Origin: Roseibium aggregatum
Lineage (GTDB): Bacteria > Pseudomonadota > Alphaproteobacteria > Rhizobiales > Stappiaceae
Assembly (NCBI RefSeq): GCF_014692675.1
Contig: NZ_JABFCZ010000017.1
Location: 1 to 64,000, forward strand
Length of the DNA: 64,000 nt
Direction: 5' to 3'
In this document: positions 1 to 8,675 of the stretch, piece after piece
Position numbering within the stretch: the stretch's first letter is position 1
Layout of the letters: the number at the start of each line of letters is the position of its first letter
Notes under the pieces: generated by a model
The model's input: the letters and a program-made list of their open reading frames with translations, nothing else
Databases searched by the model: none
What the model was told of the DNA's origin: nothing
Position numbers and translations under genes: made by a program

Positions 1-51
1 CAGGCTGCACACGTTCTTGCCAAGATCAATTCCAAGTACAAAAATCGACAT
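1..51 (-). mobile_element. IS110-family transposase, N-terminal end (cut by window edge)
   Basis: The minus strand starts with ATG and reads MSIFVLGIDLGKNVCSL before leaving the window. This matches the start of IS110-family transposases, where the aspartate of the GIDLGK stretch is the first residue of the DEDD catalytic set of the RuvC-like domain. A good ribosome site (GAGAGGAA) lies about 8 bases upstream. Only 17 codons are visible, so integrity of the element and its other end cannot be judged. The near end of the element must lie between this start codon and the creD remnant that begins around base 140. Confidence 0.75.
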
Positions 52-139
52 CGGTCCGTTCCTCTCTACCTCAAATACAGAGCAATCCTATCGGATCGCT
101 CCGGAGAGGGGCGGGCCATCCCATAATTACAACAAAAAC

Positions 140-937
140 ATGCAACTTGCTTCGTCCGGCATTAATGCGCCGATCCCGCCGGCCAGCTGGCGGTCGGGCT
201 TTTCCTTTGACATTCCCCTGCAATTCAACGGCTCGACCGCAATTTACCTGGCGCCGGCCGGCCAGACGACAAAGGTTGCAATCACTTCCGACTGGCCCCA
301 CCCGGGCTTTACCGGAGCCTTTCTGCCGGAGACTCGAGACATAACCGACGGCGGCTTTACCGCCGAATGGGTCATTCCGTATCTGGCGCGCGGCCTGCCG
401 AAGTTTCTGGAGACCACCATCCTGCCCCTGCAATCGACAATGATGGGCGTGAAGTTCGTGGAGCCGGTCGATTTCTACCAGACCATCTCAAGGTCGTTGA
501 AATATGCCATCGGTTTCTTCAGCCTGACCTTCATGGCGGTGTTCATGCTGGAAATGGGCTCAAGCTGGCAGTTCCACTGGATCCAGTACGGTCTGGTCGG
601 TCTGGCGCTGGTCGTCTTCTATGTGATGCTGCTCGCCCTGGCAGAGCATATCGGATACACGCGGGCCTATCTGGCCGCCGCCTGTGCCGCGACCGCCCTG
701 AACGCCGCCTATGTCGGATCGTCGCTGAAAAGCTGGATGGCCGGTGCCGTCATGCTGACGGTTCTGGCCAGCATCTACGCGGTTCTCTACGCGCTGATGC
801 GCGAGCAGGACTACGCCCTGCTCATCGGATCGATCATCGCCTTTGTCGCCCTGGCGATCACCATGTTCGCGACCCAGAGGATCGATTGGTCGGGGCAACG
901 GCAAAAGGCCGCGGACCCTCGTTCTGCAGCCGCCTGA
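140..937 (+). pseudogene. creD: creD remnant, inner-membrane CreD family, 5' part missing
   Basis: The encoded 265 residues match the C-terminal half of CreD (cell envelope integrity/inner-membrane protein, about 450 residues in E. coli). They include the conserved stretches SDWPHPGF, GFTAEW, VEPVDFY and the membrane region with QYGLVGLALVVFY and LAEHIGYTRAYL, followed by several C-terminal membrane segments. The N-terminal membrane anchor and most of the periplasmic domain are absent. The frame stays open upstream to a TTG at base 17, but that part overlaps the outgoing IS110 transposase start and does not look like CreD. I infer that insertion of the IS element, possibly with loss of sequence, broke the gene. 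A functional product is unlikely. Confidence 0.8.
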
Positions 938-1068
938 CCGCTTTCATCGCATCATGAAAGATTGCGCGCGGGCGATTGCAGCTCGCGCGCAAACCGGATT
1001 TGATCTTGCGGATTCCTACAAAGTGTTCTTTATTTGTTCCTGGTATTTTTTAGCAAGGAACTGGACCC

Positions 1069-1458
1069 ATGGGCATTCTCGATCACGTTGGTTTCGCGGT
1101 TTCCGATTTTGAAAAATCGAAGGCTTTCTACGGACAGGCGCTGGCGCCGCTCGGCATCAAGGTCCTCATGGAGGTCACGCCCGAAATGACCGGCAGCGGA
1201 GCTCATTGCGGCTTTGGCATCGACAAGCCTGAATTCTGGATCGGCACCGGCAAGGCGCTCACCGGCGGCCTGCACGTGGCCTTTACCGCACCGAGCCGGG
1301 CGGTTGTCGATGCATTTTACGAAGCGGCATTGGCCGCCGGCGGCCGGGACAACGGCGCGCCCGGACTGCGCCCGCACTATCATGAACATTATTACGGGGC
1401 CTTCGTGCTCGATCCGGACGGCCACAACATCGAGGCGGTCTGCCATCGCCCGGAATGA
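1069..1458 (+). CDS. VOC (glyoxalase/bleomycin-resistance fold) family protein
   Basis: 129 residues forming one vicinal-oxygen-chelate unit of two beta-alpha-beta-beta-beta modules. The start ILDHVGFAV and the end LDPDGHNIEAVCH supply the His and Glu usually used for metal binding, and HVAFTA lies midway. VOC proteins include glyoxalases, dioxygenases and resistance proteins, so the substrate cannot be assigned. The ATG follows an AAGGAA ribosome site. A second VOC gene follows after 39 bases on the same strand, so the two are probably cotranscribed. Confidence 0.85.
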   Translation: MGILDHVGFAVSDFEKSKAFYGQALAPLGIKVLMEVTPEMTGSGAHCGFGIDKPEFWIGTGKALTGGLHVAFTAPSRAVVDAFYEAALAAGGRDNGAPGLRPHYHEHYYGAFVLDPDGHNIEAVCHRPE

Positions 1459-1497
1459 GGGGCCCGGAATAAGGGGCCGGAACAGGAGGAAACCAGC

Positions 1498-1875
1498 ATG
1501 CACAAGAGCAGACTGGCAGTGGCGGTCATCGACTGTCAGGGGGGCGATCTCGGCGAGCACGCAACCTTCTGGGCAAGCGCTCTCGGGCGGGTCGCGGAAG
1601 ACCGGCCCAAGGATCCGAAATATCGCGACTTGATCGGTCCGGACAGCGAGATGCGCCTGCTGGTGCAATCCGTCGACCACGGCCCGCGGGTTCACCTGGA
1701 TATTGAAACGGACGATATCTCCGCCGAGGTCGCACGTCTGACAAGACTTGGCGCCAGGGAAGTCGGCAAATGCAAGACCTGGGTCGTGATGGAGGCCCCG
1801 AGCGGGCACCGCTTCTGTGTCGTGGGGCCGCAGCGACCGGACTTTGAGAAAAACGCCAACGTCTGGGAGGACTGA
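1498..1875 (+). CDS. Glyoxalase-like VOC family protein
   Basis: 125 residues. The N-terminal half (HATFWASALG) and the C-terminal half (RVHLDIETDD, then WVVMEAPSGHRFCVVGP) are typical of the glyoxalase-like branch of the VOC fold, in which a paired domain often surrounds a small-molecule pocket. It differs clearly in sequence from the preceding VOC gene, so this is not a recent duplication. An AGGAGG ribosome site precedes the ATG. Substrate unknown. Confidence 0.8.
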   Translation: MHKSRLAVAVIDCQGGDLGEHATFWASALGRVAEDRPKDPKYRDLIGPDSEMRLLVQSVDHGPRVHLDIETDDISAEVARLTRLGAREVGKCKTWVVMEAPSGHRFCVVGPQRPDFEKNANVWED

Positions 1876-1965
1876 GGCCGGTTCTTCTTTCCGAGACGTT
1901 CACACGCCATCAAACCAACGCGATCAGACGCCGCAAGAGGGTGACGGTGACGTTCGATTGTCTTA

Positions 1966-2001
1966 GGTCTGGGGCCATAATATCCCGGGAGGTCCCAGAC
2001 C
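1966..2001 (+). promoter_or_regulatory. Inverted repeat overlapping the msrA ribosome-binding site
   Basis: GGTCTGGGGCC and GGTCCCAGACC form an 11-bp stem with one G-T pair, ending directly at the ATG of msrA. The GGGAGG ribosome site lies in the loop and right arm, and a possible -10 (CATAAT) lies in the loop. It could be a DNA operator or, if transcription starts further upstream, a hairpin masking the ribosome site. Confidence 0.4.
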
Positions 2002-2643
2002 ATGCGTGCCCTTGTTCTTGCCGCCGTTGTCGCCGTCACCAGTGCAACAGCCGTTCTGCCTGTCAAAGCCGAGACCGCGGTTGTCGCGGGCGGCTGTTTC
2101 TGGTGCGTGGAATCCGATCTGGAAAGCCTGCCGGCCGTACGCGAGGTCGTGTCGGGCTATGCGGGCGGAACGACGCTAAACCCGACCTACCGGAATTATG
2201 ACGACGGCGGCCATCGCGAGGTGGCCAAGGTCGATTTCGACGAGAGCAGGCTGAGTTATCGCGATCTGATCGGCATCTTCCTGCGCACCATCGACGTCAC
2301 CGATGCCGGCGGCCAGTTCTGCGACCGCGGCCACGCCTATTCCACGGCGATCTATCCGCTGGACGACGAGCAGGCGAAGGAAGCGAAGGCCGCCATCGCC
2401 GATGCGGAGAAGGATCTCGGCAAAAAGATCGTCACGCCGGTGGAAAAGCCTGCCGTCTTCTGGCCGGCGGAGGACTATCACCAGGACTATTACAAGAGCA
2501 GTGTCCGCACGCTCACCCGCTTCGGCTACGTCAAACGGTCCGATGCCTACAAGGGCTACCGCAAGGGCTGCGGCCGCGATGCGCGGGTGAAGGCGGTCTG
2601 GGGCGCGGAAGCCTTCAAGGGACTGCCGGTCGCCACCCACTAA
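2002..2643 (+). CDS. msrA: Exported peptide-methionine (S)-S-oxide reductase MsrA
   Basis: 213 residues. The first 23 or so form a Sec-type signal peptide ending in VKAET, so the enzyme probably works in the periplasm, reducing methionine-S-sulfoxide in proteins. The catalytic motif GGCFWCVE places the nucleophilic Cys at residue 32; a second Cys at 35 replaces the glycine of the classical GCFWG motif, a variant common in exported MsrA proteins. The GHREV and YHQDYY motifs are present, and the C-terminal KGCG could supply the resolving Cys. It stands alone, convergent with recQ. Confidence 0.93.
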   Translation: MRALVLAAVVAVTSATAVLPVKAETAVVAGGCFWCVESDLESLPAVREVVSGYAGGTTLNPTYRNYDDGGHREVAKVDFDESRLSYRDLIGIFLRTIDVTDAGGQFCDRGHAYSTAIYPLDDEQAKEAKAAIADAEKDLGKKIVTPVEKPAVFWPAEDYHQDYYKSSVRTLTRFGYVKRSDAYKGYRKGCGRDARVKAVWGAEAFKGLPVATH

Positions 2644-2792
2644 CAGAGCATTGGGCTCAATATCGCGCGTTTGATGACGGCGGTGCCATGCTGCCGTAGT
2701 GCATAACAAGTCGTGATGTGGATTGGATCACCCGCACTTCGCAGTGTGATGACGCCTCATATGGGGAAAGGTCCTGCCATTTACCCGGTGTC

Positions 2793-2824
2793 ATTGCCCG
2801 GCGAATATGTAAAGACCGGGCAAT
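2793..2824. terminator. Hairpin between convergent msrA and recQ
   Basis: ATTGCCCGG and CCGGGCAAT form a perfect 9-bp stem around a 14-base loop between the 3' ends of two convergent genes. There is no clear U-run on either side, so a role as a transcription end is only plausible. Confidence 0.35.
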
Positions 2825-2846
2825 CCAATGGCCTTAACCTTAGGCG

Positions 2847-4721
2847 CTAAACCCCCGCCTCGAAGGCTTCCACCAGATCGATGAAGGCCTCGCCGTAGCG
2901 GTCCAGTTTCGTCTGGCCGACACCGGAAACGGCAAGCAGCGCGTCAGCGGAAACCGGCCGGGCCTTGGCGATGCCTGCAAGGGTCGCATCCGGGAAAACC
3001 ACATAGGGCGGCACTTCGGCGTCCCGCGCGATCTGGGTGCGCAGCCGGCGCAGGCGTTCAAACAGCAGCCGGTCTTCCGCATCGAGGTCGTCGGCAAGGG
3101 ATGCGGAGTGTTTGTCGCGGGTCTTCTTCAGGCTCGCCGTTCCCCGGTCCTTGCGCAGGAGAACGTCCCGCTCGCCGCGGAAAACGCCACGGGCGTCCTC
3201 GGTCAGGATCAGGGCGCCGAAATTGGCGTGGTCGACGTCGAGCAACCCGCCGGCGACGAGCTGGCGGGCCACCGACTGCCAGGTCTTGGCCGAATGTTCC
3301 TGGCCGATGCCATAGACCGACAGGCGGTCGTGGCCGAAGCGGGTGACCTTTTCCGTTTCCTTGCCGAGCAGCACGTCGATCACGTGCCCGGCGCCGAACC
3401 GCTGGCCGGTGCGGTAGACCGTGGACATGAATTTCTGCGCGGCTTCCAGCCCGTCCCAGGTCTCCACCGGCGACAGGCAGGTGTCGCAATTGCCGCAAGG
3501 CTCCGGATAGGTCTCGCCGAAATGGGCGAGCAGCGCCTGTCGCCGGCAGCCGGCGGTCTCGCAAATGCCAAGCAGCGCGTTCAGCTTGGCGTTTTCCGCC
3601 CGCTTGATTTCGTCCGGCGCATCGCCTTCGGCAATCATCCGCCGCCGCTGGACCACATCGGCCATGCCGTAGGCCATGAAGGCTTCCGACGGCGCGCCGT
3701 CACGGCCCGCTCGGCCGGTTTCCTGGTAATAGGCCTCGACCGAGGACGGCAGGTCGAGATGAGCGACGAAGCGCACGTCCGGCTTGTCGATCCCCATACC
3801 AAAAGCAACAGTGGCGACAAGGCACAGGCCTTCTTCCAGCAGAAAGGCGTCCTGGTTGGCGGCGCGGATATCGGGTGCAAGACCGGCGTGATAGGGCAGT
3901 GCGCGGATGTCCTTGGAGGTCAGCCACTCTGCGATGTCTTCCACCTTGGCGCGCGACAGGCAGTAGACGATACCGCTTTCGCCCTTGTGGCGGGTCAGGA
4001 AATCCAGAAGCTGCTGGCGCTGGTTGGTGCGCTCGACGATTTCATAGCGGATGTTCGGCCGGTCGAAGCTGGTGGAAAAGACATCCGCGTCCTCCAGCTT
4101 GAGGCGCTTGAGAATGTCTTCCTGGGTGTGCGGATCGGCGGTCGCCGTCAGCGCCACGCGCGGCACGCCCGGATACCGGTCCGCCAGAGAGGACAGGGTC
4201 AGATATTCGGGGCGGAAATCGTGGCCCCACTGGCTGACGCAATGGGCCTCGTCGATGGCGAACAATGCAATCTGCAGCGTGTCCAGAAACCGGCGGAAGC
4301 TCTCCGTCGCAAGCCGTTCCGGGGTGACATAGAGCAGGTCGAGGTCACCCGAAAGCGCGCGGGCGCGAACGGCATCCTGTTCGTCCGGGCTGAGAGCGGA
4401 ATTGAGCGCGGCTGCACGGACACCGGCGGCAAGGAGCGCGCCCACCTGATCCTTCATCAGGGCGATCAGCGGAGAGATGACGATGCCGATGCCGGGCCGG
4501 CACAGCGCCGGGATCTGGTAGCACAGCGATTTGCCCGCCCCTGTGGGAAACAGGACCACCGCATCGCGCCCGGCAACGAGCGCGTCGACGACTTCCCGCT
4601 GGCGGCCGCGAAAGGCGTCATAGCCGAAGACCCGGCGCAGAACGTCCGCGGGTTCGGAACCGGGTTCGGATAGCGCAGTAATTTCCGGAGCTTCGGTGCG
4701 AAGCGGCTGAATGGAGGACAA
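2847..4721 (-). CDS. recQ: ATP-dependent DNA helicase RecQ
   Basis: 624 residues with the full RecQ layout. The helicase core has [10 protein letters not shown] (motif 0), FPTGAGKS (Walker A), [18 protein letters not shown] (motif II and aromatic loop) and [12 protein letters not shown] (motif VI). It is followed by the zinc subdomain (CETAGCRRQ...CGNCDTC), the winged helix and one C-terminal HRDC domain (about 545-624). It unwinds 3'-5' during recombination and stalled-fork repair. The best start is a TTG about 8 bases after AAGGAA; no ATG fits. Confidence 0.97.
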   Translation of the reverse strand: MSSIQPLRTEAPEITALSEPGSEPADVLRRVFGYDAFRGRQREVVDALVAGRDAVVLFPTGAGKSLCYQIPALCRPGIGIVISPLIALMKDQVGALLAAGVRAAALNSALSPDEQDAVRARALSGDLDLLYVTPERLATESFRRFLDTLQIALFAIDEAHCVSQWGHDFRPEYLTLSSLADRYPGVPRVALTATADPHTQEDILKRLKLEDADVFSTSFDRPNIRYEIVERTNQRQQLLDFLTRHKGESGIVYCLSRAKVEDIAEWLTSKDIRALPYHAGLAPDIRAANQDAFLLEEGLCLVATVAFGMGIDKPDVRFVAHLDLPSSVEAYYQETGRAGRDGAPSEAFMAYGMADVVQRRRMIAEGDAPDEIKRAENAKLNALLGICETAGCRRQALLAHFGETYPEPCGNCDTCLSPVETWDGLEAAQKFMSTVYRTGQRFGAGHVIDVLLGKETEKVTRFGHDRLSVYGIGQEHSAKTWQSVARQLVAGGLLDVDHANFGALILTEDARGVFRGERDVLLRKDRGTASLKKTRDKHSASLADDLDAEDRLLFERLRRLRTQIARDAEVPPYVVFPDATLAGIAKARPVSADALLAVSGVGQTKLDRYGEAFIDLVEAFEAGV

Positions 4722-4817
4722 GCCGATGATTCCTTAGATCTTGCCGAACCATCTCTTATTCGCCGGTTTTGGGCAATCAGGGGCTGTGGATGACTTTCAG
4801 AAAATGAAAGGTCTTGC

Positions 4818-5636
4818 TCAAAATTCCGCGTCCGGTTCGCTCGCAAGCGTCTCGGCGCAGTGGACGCGCAAGCGTTCGGTCAGTTCGGCGAGGTCGCCTT
4901 CCAGCGCCTCGGGGCTGATCGGCTTGCCGAAATGGACCCGGAATTCCGCATCCTTCTTGTTGAGGAGCTCGTTGAAGACGGTCATGTCGCGCAGTTCCGT
5001 CGACACCCGGGCCAGGAAGTAGAACAGGCCCGAATTCCGCCCGCCCATATGGACGGGAATGATCGGCGCCTTGTTCTTGCGCGCCAGCGCCAGCGCCGAA
5101 CTCATCCACGGCCGTTCGGTAAGCTTGCCTTCGTGCCAGTAGGCGAGTCGACCCGAGGGAAACAGCACCACCACCCGCTGGCTGGAAAAGGCGTTGGCGG
5201 CGATCCGAAGCGTTTCCTTGGTCTTCTCGCGGGTCTTGAAGCCGTCGCGCCATTCGACCGGCACGATCATCTCCGCAAGCCGCGGATTGATGCGGATCGC
5301 GTCCCGGTTGGCGAAGATGGCAAGATCCGTGCGCTGCGGCTTGATGGCGTCATAGAGCGCAATCCCGTCGGCGATGCCGGTGGGATGGTTCGAGACCAGC
5401 ACCACGGGACCGCTGGCCGGCACCCGCTCAAGGCCGACCGTCGTCATCTTCAAGGTGAGAAGATCGCTCAGGTGATCGAAGACCGACTTGGCCTCCATCG
5501 GTCCAATGGTATCGGCCATGTCGACTGCCGACCGGTAGCGCAGGATCTTGTGGGCGATCGGCCGGATCAGGGGCCACCAAGGGCTGGCCATGACCTGCTC
5601 GCCGCGTTCGGCAATCAGCGTGTCGACAATATGCAT
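4818..5636 (-). CDS. Lysophospholipid acyltransferase family protein (PlsC-like)
   Basis: 272 residues from the preferred start. The glycerolipid acyltransferase blocks are recognisable: SNHPTGIAD (block I), AIFANRDAI, VLFPSGRLAYW (block III, FPSG) and IIPVHMGGR (block IV). Block I has five residues between His and Asp instead of the usual four. The family transfers acyl chains to lysophosphatidate or related lipids at the inner membrane; the acceptor is not predictable. I chose the ATG after AAGGCGAG; the frame is open to a TTG at 5738 that has no ribosome site and adds a low-complexity tail. Confidence 0.8.
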   Translation of the reverse strand: MHIVDTLIAERGEQVMASPWWPLIRPIAHKILRYRSAVDMADTIGPMEAKSVFDHLSDLLTLKMTTVGLERVPASGPVVLVSNHPTGIADGIALYDAIKPQRTDLAIFANRDAIRINPRLAEMIVPVEWRDGFKTREKTKETLRIAANAFSSQRVVVLFPSGRLAYWHEGKLTERPWMSSALALARKNKAPIIPVHMGGRNSGLFYFLARVSTELRDMTVFNELLNKKDAEFRVHFGKPISPEALEGDLAELTERLRVHCAETLASEPDAEF

Positions 5637-5818
5637 CTCGCCTTGCAGCCGCTGACTATGGCCGGTCGGCAATGCCGCAGTCGTCTGGTCGGATGTCGGC
5701 ACGAAGTTACCCTGGGTCTTTCGTTGGTTGTTGTTCAAGCATGGTTACCGAATGCAGCGGCCCGGCGCAAATGCCAGTTGTCGCGAGCCGTTGCGGACAA
5801 TCGGCCGTATCGGCGAAA

Positions 5819-6196
5819 TCAGCTCCAAACCGGTGACGTGAAAATTCCCACGACGGACAGGAACCCGACGGCCCAGGAAAGCGATCGCTGGGTCGCCCGG
5901 TCGGTCCAGTAACAGAAGGTGTAGATAAGCCTCATGGCGACGAACAGGACCGCCAGCCGGTCGATCCAGGAGGGATCGCCGCCCTGGCCGAGTCCGACGA
6001 TCACGGCGATGGCAAAAAACGGAAAGGCCTCGAACCCGTTCGCCTGGGCCGCATACGCCCGGGACCGGAATCCGTCGCGCCAGTAGTCCGGGTCGCGGGG
6101 ATTGGCATTGTCGTAGTCCTTGCTGAGCTTGGCCGGAAATGCCGCGGCGATCGGCAGGATCGCGGCGATCAGAATGCACCAGACGGAAACGGGCAC
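5819..6196 (-). CDS. MAPEG family membrane protein
   Basis: 125 residues from a GTG start, which sits after AAGAGGA and fits the usual 125-135 residue length; the upstream in-frame extension is basic and unlike the family. The protein has about four membrane helices and the loop signature RAYAAQANGFEAFPFFA, in which the Arg/Gln/Asn/Glu pattern matches MAPEG (membrane-associated proteins in eicosanoid and glutathione metabolism). Bacterial members are usually of unknown function; glutathione-linked detoxification is possible but not shown. Confidence 0.85.
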   Translation of the reverse strand: MPVSVWCILIAAILPIAAAFPAKLSKDYDNANPRDPDYWRDGFRSRAYAAQANGFEAFPFFAIAVIVGLGQGGDPSWIDRLAVLFVAMRLIYTFCYWTDRATQRSLSWAVGFLSVVGIFTSPVWS

Positions 6197-6388
6197 GGAA
6201 CAGGTCCTCTTGCTTGTCCGATGGGGGAACCATCGGTTCTTGTCAGTCGATAATAGTCGGGTTGAAAGGTCGGCGGGACAAGGCCGCGGTGTCATTAACA
6301 GGATAACAGACCGAACAATCGGCGCGTCATTTGAGTGAAATCAACGAAGGTTGCGCAAATCGTGATTGGTATAGGCGCCATTGCCTCA

Positions 6389-6414
6389 GCCTGCCGGCAG
6401 GATTTCCGGCAGGC
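6389..6414 (+). promoter_or_regulatory. Stem-loop before the CMD-family gene
   Basis: GCCTGCCGG and CCGGCAGGC form a perfect 9-bp stem with an 8-base loop, ending 22 bases before the ATG and just upstream of the CAGGGGA ribosome site. It would lie in the 5' leader if transcription starts upstream. Function unknown. Confidence 0.35.
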
Positions 6415-6436
6415 AACGCGCTCCAGGGGAAAAGAC

Positions 6437-6793
6437 ATGTCCGTATCCGATTGGCAATCCTTCATTTCACAGACCGACAAGCGCATGGCAGAGCTGCGCG
6501 GCGGCATTCCGGGCGTCACCAAGGGCTTTCACGAGGTCGCCCGCGCTGCGATCGCGCCCGGTGTGCTGGATTCAAAGACCAAGGAACTGATCGCGCTTGC
6601 CATCGGCATTACGGCGCGTTGCGACGGCTGCCTGGCCTATCATGCCAAGGCAGCCGCGAAATACGGCGCGACCCGGGAAGAGGTCATGGAGACGATCGGT
6701 GTCGCCGTATACATGGGCGGCGGGCCGTCCATGATCTACGGCGCCGAGGCGCTTGCCGCCTTCGATGCCTTTGGACCGAAGGCGGAAGCCTGA
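6437..6793 (+). CDS. Carboxymuconolactone decarboxylase (CMD/AhpD-like) family protein
   Basis: 118 residues. The helical CMD fold shows the AhpD-type motif ITARCDGCLAYHAKAA: two Cys two residues apart and a His three residues after the second Cys (CxxC-x3-H). In AhpD this set acts as a peroxiredoxin-linked disulfide reductase. The C-terminal half (AVYMGGGPSMIYGAEAL) is also family-typical. A thiol-based peroxidase or reductase role is more likely than aromatic ring decarboxylation. The ATG follows CAGGGGA; an earlier in-frame ATG at 6335 lacks a ribosome site. It converges with the rhodanese gene. Confidence 0.85.
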   Translation: MSVSDWQSFISQTDKRMAELRGGIPGVTKGFHEVARAAIAPGVLDSKTKELIALAIGITARCDGCLAYHAKAAAKYGATREEVMETIGVAVYMGGGPSMIYGAEALAAFDAFGPKAEA

Positions 6794-6809
6794 GGGGAAT
6801 TCGGGTCGA

Positions 6810-7190
6810 TCAGGGACGCGGCACGTGGGCGCCGGTCGACGGATCGGTGCCCAGGTAGCCGTTGCCGCCCTGTTTCCAGGCGTTGAAGCCGCCGGCCATG
6901 TGGGCGATCTTGGAAAACCCCGCGGCCAGGCATTTTTCCGCCATTCGCCGCGACCGCATGCCGGATCCGCAGTAAAGCACGATCGGCCGGTCTTCAGGCG
7001 AGCCCGGCAGGCGGGCCGGGTCGAATGCCGACATGGGCGCCAGAAGAGCGCCGCCCACATGCTCGAAGTCATATTCGGACGGGGTGCGCACGTCGATCAG
7101 CACGATCGCGTTCCGGTCGTACATTTCCTTGACTTCCGCAACTGAAAGCGTCTGCAGCGTGCCGCCGTTGATAATTTCCGTTTCCGCCAT
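6810..7190 (-). CDS. Rhodanese-like domain protein
   Basis: 126 residues, a single rhodanese domain. The CDC25-type start LIDVRTPSEYDFEHVGGA and the active loop LYCGSGMRS give the catalytic Cys and following loop expected for sulfurtransferases. The C-terminal AHMAGGFNAWKQGG is the conserved end. It would carry persulfide sulfur in the cytoplasm; donor and acceptor are unknown. The ATG is preceded by AGGAAAGGA. It is divergent from the phosphatase-like gene, with a 227-base region between. Confidence 0.9.
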   Translation of the reverse strand: MAETEIINGGTLQTLSVAEVKEMYDRNAIVLIDVRTPSEYDFEHVGGALLAPMSAFDPARLPGSPEDRPIVLYCGSGMRSRRMAEKCLAAGFSKIAHMAGGFNAWKQGGNGYLGTDPSTGAHVPRP

Positions 7191-7417
7191 GAGTGCGGTC
7201 CTTTCCTGATTGGGAGGGCAGAGAATGGATGCCGGTTTCTTATATCCGAAATATTGAAGATAGAGGAACGCCCCTTCGCGTTGAAATGCGAATTGATCGG
7301 GCCGCGTCCTCATAAATGAGTTTCCGACCCGGATTGTCACATTGTTTTCCAAACGCGGGCGTAGAGGAGGTGCCGCGCGCTGGGGCGATTCGCATAACGG
7401 TAATTCGGAGGTTCGCC

Positions 7418-7873
7418 GTGTCCAAAACAACCGTGCTGTTCGTCTGTCCTGACAACGCCTTCCTTAGCCCGCTTGCAGAGGCCTATATGAACGCAAGGGG
7501 AGAGGGCATCGTCAGGGCCTTTTCGGCCGGCCTCGTGCCGGCTCCGGAACTGCATGCGGCGGCCCGGCGATTGTTGTCCGCCCACGGCCTGCAGGCGGAC
7601 GGTTTGACCCCGAAAAGCCTGGATGTGTTCCTTCAGCCGCTTGCGCCTGCTCTGGATCGAATCATTTATCTGGCCGATCTGCCGAAAGGCGACCTGAGCG
7701 CCATCCGGGGCGATGCGCCGGCGATCGATGTCTGGAGGATCGCCGATGCACTGCCGCGTCCGGAATCCTTCGAAACTTGCGCCGCCATGTTCGACTGCAT
7801 ATGCGATGCGATCGACGATGTTCTGGATCCGCCGGTGCATCCCGAAGCGGTCTATAGAGTTCTCGCCGGTTAG
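7418..7873 (+). CDS. Low-molecular-weight phosphotyrosine phosphatase-like protein, degenerate active site
   Basis: 151 residues from a GTG that follows GGAGG. The fold is that of low-molecular-weight tyrosine phosphatases and ArsC-type reductases: beta strand, P-loop, then FSAGL and a C-terminal helix. The family P-loop is CxGNxCRSP, but here residues 10-18 read CPDNAFLSP. The nucleophile Cys10 remains, while the second Cys and the essential Arg are replaced by Phe15 and Leu16. Normal phosphatase catalysis is therefore doubtful; a binding or regulatory role is possible. The last four bases overlap the end of the convergent GNAT gene. Confidence 0.75.
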   Translation: MSKTTVLFVCPDNAFLSPLAEAYMNARGEGIVRAFSAGLVPAPELHAAARRLLSAHGLQADGLTPKSLDVFLQPLAPALDRIIYLADLPKGDLSAIRGDAPAIDVWRIADALPRPESFETCAAMFDCICDAIDDVLDPPVHPEAVYRVLAG

Positions 7874-8493
7874 GACTGTTGTCCGGAAGCGGCCGACGCC
7901 AGCCTGCGCGGCTGGAACAGCGTCCTCGCCACGTTGTTGCGGATCCAGTCTTTCATGCGGGCTTTCGGGGCCTTGATCAGGCCGATCATGTCGCCGGACT
8001 GATAGGTCAGTCTGGCGGCGAATTTGCGCGCCAGCGCCTGCATGGTGTGATTGGCCGCAAGGCAGCTGATGTAGATATGCTCGATCTGGAGATCGCGCGC
8101 CTCGTTCAGGAGGGCGTCCATCAACCGCGTGCCGACGCCATTCCGGCGCCAGCCCTTTTCCACGCAAAAAGCGGCTTCGGCCATGTGCGGCTCCGGCAGG
8201 GTGCGCAATTCCGCGGTTCCGCGCAGGACACCGTCCTCGAAATAGCCGAAAATGACCGGGCTTTGCGCGAAACTGGTTTCCGCATAGGACACCAGGAACG
8301 AATCGTCGACCGTCATGGCGAATCGGTTGCGCCGGCTTTCCGGGTCCAGGCGCAAAAGAAGATCGCGAAAGGCGGATTTTTCATCGCCGCGGAGGGGGCG
8401 GAACGTCCCGGAAAGCCCGGAAACCCCAGAAAACGGCTCGTTACAGCTCTTTTGCCGTTTGGTCCGGAACCAGGTTCGGGCAGGCTGCAGCAT
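7870..8493 (-). CDS. GNAT family N-acetyltransferase
   Basis: 207 residues. The acetyl-CoA-binding motif A is visible as AFCVEKGWRRNGVGTRLM (Q/RxxGxG/A type) near the middle, preceded by GTAELRTL and followed by IYISCLAANHTMQALARKF. The N-terminal region contains LRGDEKSAFRDLLLRLDPESRRNRF, typical of the GNAT domains found in protein acetyltransferases of rhizobia. The substrate is unknown. It converges with the phosphatase-like gene with a 4-base overlap. Confidence 0.88.
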   Translation of the reverse strand: MLQPARTWFRTKRQKSCNEPFSGVSGLSGTFRPLRGDEKSAFRDLLLRLDPESRRNRFAMTVDDSFLVSYAETSFAQSPVIFGYFEDGVLRGTAELRTLPEPHMAEAAFCVEKGWRRNGVGTRLMDALLNEARDLQIEHIYISCLAANHTMQALARKFAARLTYQSGDMIGLIKAPKARMKDWIRNNVARTLFQPRRLASAASGQQS

Positions 8494-8675
8494 GGAAGGC
8501 TCCTGTCAAAAACAAACCTCCCAAGGCGTCCTCCCAGACGTCGACAGTCATATAAAGGCCGCATCCTGCCTTTTTCAATAGCGCAATTCTTAGACTTGAG
8601 TCGGGTTTTGGCGTTTTCACCATTGTGGGCTAAGACTTGGTAAACGATGTTCGCGGCGGAACGGGACGGATTGAT

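Noticed and set aside
17-139. Extension of the creD frame upstream to a TTG
   Set aside because: This part overlaps the transposase start and its ribosome site, and its translation is not CreD-like.
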